Origin: Solirubrobacterales bacterium
Lineage (GTDB): Bacteria; Actinomycetota; Thermoleophilia; Solirubrobacterales; Solirubrobacteraceae
Direction of reading: 5' to 3'
Length of the DNA: 5,044 nt
Assembly (NCBI GenBank): GCA_025963955.1
Contig: JAOPZU010000311.1
Coordinates: 1 to 5,044 of the forward strand
Both the position numbers and the translations under genes were made by a program. The notes beneath the pieces are model-generated. The model had not been told where the DNA came from. It saw nothing but the letters and a program-made list of their open reading frames with translations, and made no database searches. Below, one piece after another: positions 1 to 5,044 of this stretch (positions are counted from its first letter, which is position 1; every line of letters begins with the position of its first letter).

Positions 1-66
1 GGCGACCGCGAGCGCCACGCCGGCCGGTCCGGCGCGCAGCAGGCGCACCGCGCGGGCGGGGCTCAC
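1..66 (-). CDS. N-terminal fragment of a gene translationally coupled to crtY (candidate beta-carotene cleavage enzyme, unproven)
   Basis: Only the first 22 codons are visible; the gene continues off the left edge. The GTG start overlaps the crtY TGA stop as GTGA (63-66), and a GGAG Shine-Dalgarno lies 6 nt upstream inside crtY, so the start is well supported. The peptide begins MSPARAVRLLRAGPAGVALAVA: a short basic stretch followed by the beginning of a hydrophobic, alanine/valine-rich segment, as expected of a membrane protein. In many bacteria, rhodopsin and lycopene cyclase genes sit beside blh/brp, an integral-membrane beta-carotene 15,15'-dioxygenase that makes retinal; that would fit here. 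This is inference from context only. A CrtI-type desaturase is less likely because no GxGxxG dinucleotide motif appears at the N-terminus. Other carotenoid or membrane genes cannot be excluded. Confidence 0.6.
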   Translation of the reverse strand, partial: MSPARAVRLLRAGPAGVALAVA

Positions 67-1214
67 GCCGCGCTCCGCAGCGCCGCCGCAGCGCGGAGGA
101 ACGGCGCCCGCGGCACGCTGGCGATCATCCGCGCGACGTCACGGGCACCCGCCCGGTCGGACATGAAGCGGACGAAGGCCTCGTCGTCCAGGCGCCGCGC
201 CATCGCCACGAAGACCTCGGGAAAGCGTTCGGGCTCGTCGTGCAGGGCGCGCAGGAAGATCCCGTCCAGCGGTCGCAGCGACGCCTGCCCCGGGGCGGGG
301 ACGCTCAGCGGGTCCCGGCCCGTGGCGATCGCGTCGGCCATCGCCTCCGCGTGCCGCAGCAGCCGGACGAGGCCGTACCCCGACGACGGCCGCAGCGCCC
401 CGGCGGCCGCGCCGACGGTCGGTATCGCCAGGCGGTGCGCGGGCCAGGTCGCCGTCATCGGCAGGCTCGCCCGCTCGCGGTGCAGCACCTCCACCGCCCC
501 GGCGCCCTGACCGTCGAGCCACGCGGCGACGGCCTCCCAGCGCTCATGGGTCGGCAGGGCCGGCCCGGCGGTGAGGCTCGTGTCCTCGACGAGCGCGCGC
601 GTGGGGGTGAGCGCCAGGCGGTAGCAGAAGCGCACGCCACCGCTCGGGTCCTGCGGCCAGTCGAAGTCCATGAGCATCGCGGTGCCCGGGTCGAAGACAG
701 GATGCTCGACCTGCACCTCGAAGCCGGTGAAGCGCTGGAACAGCCCCCGCGGCCGCTCGGCCAGCAGCGGGGAGGACGGCCCGAGGGCGTCGACGACGCT
801 GTCGGCCTCGATCTCGCCGTCGGAGGTGCGTACGACCCAGCCGTCCGCGGTGCGGGTGACCCCGAGGACCGCGGTCCCGAGCCGCAGCTCCACCCGCGGG
901 CCGGCTTCGTGAAGCAGGCCCGAGAAGAGCGCCGGCGCGTCGATCAGGCAGTACGGGTGCCGCCGGGAGCTCCCGCGGACGACCTCGCCCTCGCGCTGCA
1001 TGGCCCAGGCGGTGAAGCGCCGCCGCTCGGCCCCGGCCGGCCACAGCCCGTCTCCGGCGAACGCCGCCCAGGTCCGGTCCCGCGCGTCGTCGACGCGGCG
1101 GTCGACGAGCACGATCTCCGCGTCCACACCGCGGCGCGTCAGGCCGGCGGCGAGCGCCAGTCCGGAGGCCCCGGCTCCGAGGATGAGATGGCGGTGTCGG
1201 CGGCGCGCGGCCAT
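63..1214 (-). CDS. crtY: Lycopene beta-cyclase, CrtY-type FAD/NAD(P)-binding flavoprotein
   Basis: This 383-residue protein has the length and layout of the CrtY/LCYB lycopene cyclases, which cyclise the ends of lycopene to give beta-carotene at the membrane, using reduced FAD without net redox change. A Rossmann dinucleotide motif GAGASG is at residues 13-18, followed by an acidic strand end (VDRR, 37-40) and the family motif DRTW at 46-49. VEDTSL at 209-214 matches the E-[DE]-T-S-L region that carries the catalytic glutamate in plant and bacterial cyclases (here E210). LPM (251-253) and the PSSGYGL segment (276-282) match the conserved C-terminal FAD/substrate motifs. The start is the ATG at 1214, since the Rossmann motif begins 12 residues later; its Shine-Dalgarno is weak. 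The gene is divergent from the rhodopsin and overlaps the next minus-strand gene by 4 bp. In this setting the beta-carotene is probably the precursor of retinal. Other flavoprotein hydroxylases are a remote alternative. Confidence 0.88.
   Translation of the reverse strand: MAARRRHRHLILGAGASGLALAAGLTRRGVDAEIVLVDRRVDDARDRTWAAFAGDGLWPAGAERRRFTAWAMQREGEVVRGSSRRHPYCLIDAPALFSGLLHEAGPRVELRLGTAVLGVTRTADGWVVRTSDGEIEADSVVDALGPSSPLLAERPRGLFQRFTGFEVQVEHPVFDPGTAMLMDFDWPQDPSGGVRFCYRLALTPTRALVEDTSLTAGPALPTHERWEAVAAWLDGQGAGAVEVLHRERASLPMTATWPAHRLAIPTVGAAAGALRPSSGYGLVRLLRHAEAMADAIATGRDPLSVPAPGQASLRPLDGIFLRALHDEPERFPEVFVAMARRLDDEAFVRFMSDRAGARDVARMIASVPRAPFLRAAAALRSAA
73..76 (-). promoter_or_regulatory. Ribosome binding site of the gene downstream of crtY
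   Basis: On the minus strand GGAG stands 6 nt before the GTG start at 66, within the last codons of crtY. Together with the GTGA overlap it decides the start of the truncated downstream gene and points to translational coupling. Confidence 0.6.
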
Positions 1215-1230
1215 GCCGGGTGTACGTCCG

Positions 1231-1263
1231 TCGGCGCTCGGAGATGCGTCACCGGAGCGCCGA
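1231..1263. repeat. 9-bp perfect inverted repeat in the crtY leader
   Basis: TCGGCGCTC at 1231-1239 is exactly complementary in reverse to GAGCGCCGA at 1255-1263, with 15 bases between. The first arm starts 17 bases upstream of the crtY ATG. It could be an operator for a dimeric regulator or a hairpin in the crtY 5' leader. GC-rich sequence produces chance palindromes, so the function is uncertain. Confidence 0.4.
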
Positions 1264-1344
1264 GGGCGAAGTGGGCGTGCTCGCTCGCCGGCCTGGCGTG
1301 ACGAGCTTCATCGCCGCGCCCGCGCCGTCGGTACTCCCGGCATC

Positions 1345-1365
1345 GGAGGGTCACCCGGACCCTCC
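1345..1365. repeat. 8-bp perfect inverted repeat just upstream of the rhodopsin gene
   Basis: GGAGGGTC (1345-1352) and GACCCTCC (1358-1365) form an 8-bp stem with the 5-base loop ACCCG. It ends 17 bases before the rhodopsin ATG and 7 bases before its Shine-Dalgarno, so a hairpin would leave the ribosome site free. It could be an operator near the transcription start or a 5' stabilising hairpin. A competing smaller palindrome GGGTCACCC (1348-1356) is nested in it. Confidence 0.45.
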
Positions 1366-1372
1366 CGTCATC

Positions 1373-1376
1373 GGAG
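1373..1376 (+). promoter_or_regulatory. Ribosome binding site of the rhodopsin gene
   Basis: GGAG lies 6 nt before the ATG at 1383 and supports that start. The four bases are also the end of the second copy of the CATCGGAG direct repeat. Confidence 0.65.
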
Positions 1377-1382
1377 CACACA

Positions 1383-2114
1383 ATGAGAGACACATGGCTG
1401 TATCTCGGAACCGCCGGCATGGTCGCCGGCGCGGGTGCCATCGTCGCCACGGGTCGGTCCGCGGGGCGTGAGCACCAGCACCACGTCCTGACGAGCATGT
1501 GGGTCTGCCTGCTGGCGGCCACCTCGTACCTGGCGATGTCCCAGGGCCTGGGCATCGTGGAGGTCGGCGGGCGCGAGGTGTACTTCGCCCGCTACCTGGA
1601 CTGGGTCATCACGACGCCGCTGCTGCTGCTCGGCCTCATCACGCTCGCCCTGCCGTCCATCACGAGCCACGGCCAGAGCCGGGACCGCACCGCGCTGGTC
1701 GCCTCGATCCTCGGCGCCGACGTCCTGATGGTGGTGACGGGCCTGGTCGGCGTGCTCGCGTCCGACAAGGGCGCGCGCTACCTGTTCTTCGCGGTCGGCT
1801 GCCTGTTCTTCGCGGGCGTCGTGTACGCCCTCTGGGTGCCGCTCTACACGGCCGCCAAGCAGGCCGGCAACAGGGACGCCTACCGACGGCTGACGAGCAT
1901 CCTCACCGGCCTGTGGTGCATCTACCCGGTGTTCTGGCTGCTGGGGACCGAGGGCTCGGGGACGCTCGGGCTGACCACGGAGGTCGGCCTCTACGCGATC
2001 GTCGACGTCACGGCCAAGGTCGGTTTCGGCCTGCTGCTGGTGTCGGCCGTGCGGACCTTCCGGCACGCGCCGGCCGGCGAGAGCGCGCCGCGTCCCGCAG
2101 CCGTCGCGGCCTGA
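1383..2114 (+). CDS. Bacteriorhodopsin-like microbial rhodopsin (retinal-binding, probable light-driven proton pump)
   Basis: A 243-residue seven-helix membrane protein that can be aligned by eye with haloarchaeal bacteriorhodopsin (bR). Helix C reads ARYLDWVITTPLLLLG, giving R70, D73 and T77 at bR R82, D85 and T89. Helix G reads VDVTAKVGFGLLL, giving D208 and the retinal Schiff-base lysine K212 (bR D212, K216). The retinal pocket keeps Y49, D113, W178, Y181 and W185 (bR Y57, D115, W182, Y185, W189). Both extracellular proton-release glutamates are present (E190, E200; bR E194, E204). The cytoplasmic donor bR D96 is replaced by G84, a DTG pattern. L81 at bR L93 suggests green absorption. F136 at bR W138 is bulky, so a xanthorhodopsin-like carotenoid antenna is unlikely. 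The start is an ATG 6 nt after GGAG. No transducer gene is adjacent, so a pump is favoured over a sensor, but this is not settled. Confidence 0.95.
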   Translation: MRDTWLYLGTAGMVAGAGAIVATGRSAGREHQHHVLTSMWVCLLAATSYLAMSQGLGIVEVGGREVYFARYLDWVITTPLLLLGLITLALPSITSHGQSRDRTALVASILGADVLMVVTGLVGVLASDKGARYLFFAVGCLFFAGVVYALWVPLYTAAKQAGNRDAYRRLTSILTGLWCIYPVFWLLGTEGSGTLGLTTEVGLYAIVDVTAKVGFGLLLVSAVRTFRHAPAGESAPRPAAVAA

Positions 2115-2127
2115 CCCGGGCTTGGAG

Positions 2128-2157
2128 GACCGGGCGGCCCGCAGTCGCCGCCCGGTC
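2128..2157 (+). terminator. GC-rich hairpin after the rhodopsin gene, probable terminator
   Basis: GACCGGGCGGC (2128-2138) pairs perfectly with GCCGCCCGGTC (2147-2157), an 11-bp stem with an 8-base loop, starting 14 bases after the rhodopsin stop. No T-run follows, so it is not a canonical intrinsic terminator. In high-GC actinobacteria such stems without a T-tract are often taken as terminators or mRNA 3' stabilisers. Its position after the stop and before a separate promoter-like sequence fits the end of the transcript. Confidence 0.55.
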
Positions 2158-2198
2158 GCCGGACGCCGCCCGGTCCACGACCGCTCGTGACGCCCGGT
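2147..2198 (+). repeat. Short direct repeats around CGCCCGGT
   Basis: GCCGCCCGGTC occurs at 2147-2157 and again at 2165-2175, exactly 18 bp apart, and the core CGCCCGGT occurs a third time at 2191-2198, just before the candidate -10 box. The left arm of the preceding hairpin can pair with either of the first two copies, allowing two mutually exclusive stems. Confidence 0.45.
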
Positions 2199-2199
2199 G

Positions 2200-2205
2200 T
2201 AGGGT
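2200..2205 (+). promoter_or_regulatory. Candidate -10 box for the metallo-hydrolase gene
   Basis: TAGGGT fits the TANNNT pattern of actinobacterial housekeeping -10 boxes and predicts a start near 2212, shortly before the Shine-Dalgarno. A weak -35-like ACGACC is at 2177-2182 with 17 bases spacing. This suggests the hydrolase is transcribed independently of the rhodopsin. Confidence 0.35.
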
Positions 2206-2217
2206 CCTCCGAGTCAC

Positions 2218-2226
2218 GGAGGAAAG
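2218..2226 (+). promoter_or_regulatory. Ribosome binding site of the metallo-hydrolase gene
   Basis: GGAGGAAAG ends 8 nt before the GTG at 2235. This strong Shine-Dalgarno is what selects GTG 2235 over the in-frame GTG at 2187. Confidence 0.65.
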
Positions 2227-2234
2227 GCGGCAGG

Positions 2235-3053
2235 GTGCGAATCACAGTGCTGGGAAAATCGCCTGCGTGGCAGGACGCCGGTGGGGCGTGCAGCGGGTAC
2301 CTCGTGGAGGAGTCCGGCACCTGCATCCTGATCGACTGCGGCTGCGGCGTCTTCGGCAAGCTGCGCCGCCACCGCGACTACATCGCGGTCGACGCGGTCC
2401 TCATCACGCACCTGCACGCGGACCACATCTTCGATCTCGTGCCCTTCGCGAGCGCCCTGACCTACGCTCCGCGCCAGCAGCCGGTGCCCGTCGACCGCTG
2501 GCCGGGCGTCGCCGAGCCCGTGCGTCCCGCGCTCTACGCGCCGCACGGGGCGAGGGAGTCCTTCGCGCTGATGTGCCAGGGCGGCGGGATGTTCCCCGAC
2601 CACGTCGAACAGGCCTTCGCGCTCTCCGAGTACGGGCCGGGCGACAGCTTCCGCATCGGCGGGATCGAGGTGTCCTTCGCCGCGGTCCCGCACTACCTGC
2701 CGACCTGCGCGGTCGACCTGCGCCTGCTCACGCGGCCCGCCGGCGCGACCGCGAGCGGCCGCTTCACCTTCGGCGCCGACTCCGCCCCGAGCGACGAGGT
2801 GGTCGCCTTCGCGCAGGGGACCGACCTGCTGATGCTCGAGGCCACGCTGCCCCGCCCGGAGCGCAGCGGCATCCGCGGCCATCTGACGCCGCGCGAGGCG
2901 GGCGAGCACGCCGCCCGCGCCGGGGCCCGGCGCCTGGTCCTGACGCACATCAGCGACGAGCTCGACGCGCTGTGGGCGGTCGACGAGGCGCGCGCGGCGT
3001 TCGGCGGGGAGGTCACCGTGGCCGCCGAGGACGCCGTGTACGTCGTCGAGTAG
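2235..3053 (+). CDS. Metallo-beta-lactamase-fold hydrolase, RNase Z/phosphodiesterase-like
   Basis: Read from GTG 2235 the protein is 272 residues; an in-frame GTG at 2187 would add 16 residues that look non-conserved and would include the Shine-Dalgarno. The N-terminal strand MRITVLGKSPAWQ and the HLHADH motif at 59-64 (H59, H61, D63, H64) define a two-metal metallo-beta-lactamase fold. Further likely ligands are H153 (VPHYLP), D182 (FGADSAPSDE) and H238 (LTHIS). The order FGADSAP, LEAT (201-204), GHLTPREAGEHA (215-226) and LVLTHIS resembles RNase Z and the related cyclic-phosphodiesterase branch. The long tRNA-binding exosite arm of true RNase Z is not evident. The true substrate cannot be told: tRNA 3' end processing, a cyclic nucleotide or a small phosphodiester are all possible. 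It is probably a soluble cytoplasmic enzyme, as no signal peptide is seen. It lies 120 bp after the rhodopsin behind a hairpin, so a functional link is not implied. Confidence 0.85.
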   Translation: MRITVLGKSPAWQDAGGACSGYLVEESGTCILIDCGCGVFGKLRRHRDYIAVDAVLITHLHADHIFDLVPFASALTYAPRQQPVPVDRWPGVAEPVRPALYAPHGARESFALMCQGGGMFPDHVEQAFALSEYGPGDSFRIGGIEVSFAAVPHYLPTCAVDLRLLTRPAGATASGRFTFGADSAPSDEVVAFAQGTDLLMLEATLPRPERSGIRGHLTPREAGEHAARAGARRLVLTHISDELDALWAVDEARAAFGGEVTVAAEDAVYVVE

Positions 3054-3092
3054 CGATGCCCGACCGCCGCGGGGGATGACCGGCCCGCCCGC

Positions 3093-3117
3093 CCGGGTGC
3101 GACCCGGTCTCTACGAT
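3093..3117 (+). promoter_or_regulatory. Candidate leaderless promoter of the hsp20-lon operon, with a small palindrome
   Basis: TACGAT at 3112-3117 is a good -10 box ending 6 bases before the ATG at 3124, so transcription would begin at or next to the A of ATG and the mRNA would be leaderless. No Shine-Dalgarno precedes the ATG, which agrees. No -35 match is seen. A 6-bp palindrome, CCGGGT (3093-3098) with ACCCGG (3102-3107), sits immediately upstream, where a regulator could bind. It is not a CIRCE or HAIR heat-shock element. Confidence 0.45.
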
Positions 3118-3123
3118 CGGGCG

Positions 3124-3614
3124 ATGCGACCCGAGCGTGACCTCTTCGCGAACTTCGAGCGGATGCGCCGCGAGATGGACGAGCTGTTCGGCGACGTCCT
3201 GGACCGCACGGGCCTCGCCGCCTCCCGCCGCGGCGGCTTCAGCCCGGCCGTCGACGTCTTCTACGAGACGCCGGGCGGGCGGGACGGGGACGGCCGCGCC
3301 TTCGCCGTCGTGCACGCCGAGCTGGCGGGCATCGACCCGGACGAGATCGGCCTGGAGATCGAGGGGCGGGAGCTCGTCATCGCCGGCAACCGCCGCGCCC
3401 CCGGCGAAGCGGAGGATCGCGTCTACCAGCAGCTGGAGATCGACTTCGGCCCCTTCCGCCGCGTCATCCCGCTCGGTGCCGACGTCGTCGGCGACGAGGC
3501 CCGCGCGAGCTACCGCGACGGCATCCTGCGGGTCGAGCTGCCGCTGGCCGCTCCCGAGCCCCGCACCCGTCAGGTGAAGATCGTCACCGAGCGCTTCCAG
3601 GAGGACGTGGGCCC

Positions 3615-3618
<4 letters not shown>
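3124..3618 (+). CDS. Hsp20/alpha-crystallin family small heat-shock protein
   Basis: The protein is 164 residues if read from ATG 3124. An upstream in-frame ATG at 3076 would add 16 residues but overlaps the likely promoter; the family-like N-terminus (RDLFANFERMRREMDELF) starts just after M1. The alpha-crystallin domain runs from about 40 to 142: PAVDVFYET opens it, LEIEGRELVIAGNR forms the central strands, and ASYRDGILRVELPL (128-141) carries the conserved A-x-x-x-x-G-[IV]-L signature. VKI at 151-153 is a plausible C-terminal I-x-I-type motif for oligomer assembly. Such proteins are ATP-independent holdases that bind unfolding proteins in the cytoplasm. The stop overlaps the lon start as GTGA, so holdase and protease are probably made from one message. 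An inserted GGRDGDGRA loop near 51-59 is glycine/aspartate-rich. Confidence 0.92.
3599..3604 (+). promoter_or_regulatory. Ribosome binding site of lon
   Basis: AGGAGG inside the end of hsp20, 10 nt before the GTG start at 3615, supports the overlapping start of lon. Confidence 0.65.

Positions 3619-5044
<1,426 letters not shown>

Larger units (their letters stand above)
1215..1382. promoter_or_regulatory. Divergent promoter region between crtY and the rhodopsin gene
   Basis: These 168 bases separate the two divergent starts and should contain both promoters. I see two perfect inverted repeats (1231-1263 and 1345-1365), an 8-bp direct repeat CATCGGAG (1341-1348 and 1369-1376) and a GTGTAC sequence at 1220-1225. 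No convincing -35/-10 pair stands out on either strand. The best forward candidate is TACTCC at 1332-1337 with TTCATC at 1307-1312, but its spacing of 19 is poor. Co-regulation of carotenoid cyclisation and rhodopsin is inferred from the arrangement alone. Confidence 0.5.

Noticed and set aside
1220..1225. GTGTAC upstream of crtY as a LitR/CarH-type light-regulator half-site
   Set aside because: One six-base match with no properly spaced partner is not enough to claim a site.
240..1301. Long plus-strand open frame of 353 codons opposite crtY
   Set aside because: It is the GC-rich antisense of crtY: composition is Arg/Gly/Pro/Ala-heavy with no recognisable domain, while crtY on the other strand has clear family motifs.
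1383..2114. Xenorhodopsin, chloride pump or sodium pump identity for the rhodopsin
   Set aside because: The helix G aspartate is kept (D208), unlike xenorhodopsins; the triad is D-T-G, neither the T-S-A/N-T-Q type of chloride pumps nor the N-D-Q of sodium pumps.
2187..2234. Upstream GTG start for the metallo-hydrolase, adding 16 residues
   Set aside because: The extension would contain the strong Shine-Dalgarno and the candidate -10 box, and its residues do not look like the fold; GTG 2235 begins exactly at the first beta-strand.
1499..3079. Plus-strand open frame of 526 codons spanning the rhodopsin, the gap and the hydrolase
   Set aside because: It runs out of frame through two well-supported genes, including the intergenic hairpin, and has low-complexity Arg/Ala/Gly/Pro content.
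3076..3123. Upstream ATG start for hsp20, adding 16 residues
   Set aside because: It would place the good -10 box TACGAT inside the coding region and has no Shine-Dalgarno; ATG 3124 fits a leaderless start.
3054..3123. Classical heat-shock operators (CIRCE or HAIR) before hsp20
   Set aside because: Neither the TTAGCACTC/GAGTGCTAA nor the CTTGAGT/ACTCAAG type arms are present; only a 6-bp GC-rich palindrome is seen.

Overview
This is a very GC-rich window with few intergenic bases, GTG starts and 4-bp GTGA stop/start overlaps. The style and gene content fit a high-GC actinobacterium, perhaps of the Thermoleophilia/Rubrobacteria type. That placement is inference from composition and protein flavour; no rRNA or marker gene is present.

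Left part (1-2114): a retinal-photochemistry module. A FAD-type lycopene cyclase (crtY, minus strand) is divergent from a microbial rhodopsin (plus strand). They share a 168-bp intergenic region with two perfect inverted repeats. crtY overlaps by 4 bp the start of a further minus-strand gene, of which only 22 codons are visible. CrtY would make beta-carotene. The truncated gene is a natural candidate for the beta-carotene-cleaving enzyme (Blh/Brp) that makes retinal, but too little is visible to prove it. The rhodopsin closely resembles haloarchaeal bacteriorhodopsin: it keeps the Schiff-base lysine, both counter-ion aspartates and both extracellular proton-release glutamates, but has glycine where the cytoplasmic proton donor (bR Asp96) should be.

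Middle part (2115-3053): an 11-bp perfect GC-rich hairpin and short repeats follow the rhodopsin. Next comes a metallo-beta-lactamase-fold hydrolase with an RNase Z-like motif set, probably transcribed from its own promoter.

Right part (3054-5044): a proteostasis operon. An Hsp20 small heat-shock protein, apparently on a leaderless transcript, overlaps by 4 bp the GTG start of an ATP-dependent Lon protease. Lon runs off the right edge after the Walker B motif, so its protease domain is not seen. Its AAA+ module has an unusual glycine-rich substitution/insertion just after Walker B.

I see no mobile element, CRISPR array, tRNA or rRNA. The most interesting points are the hybrid active-site pattern of the rhodopsin, its divergent arrangement with crtY, and the hairpins on either side of the rhodopsin gene.
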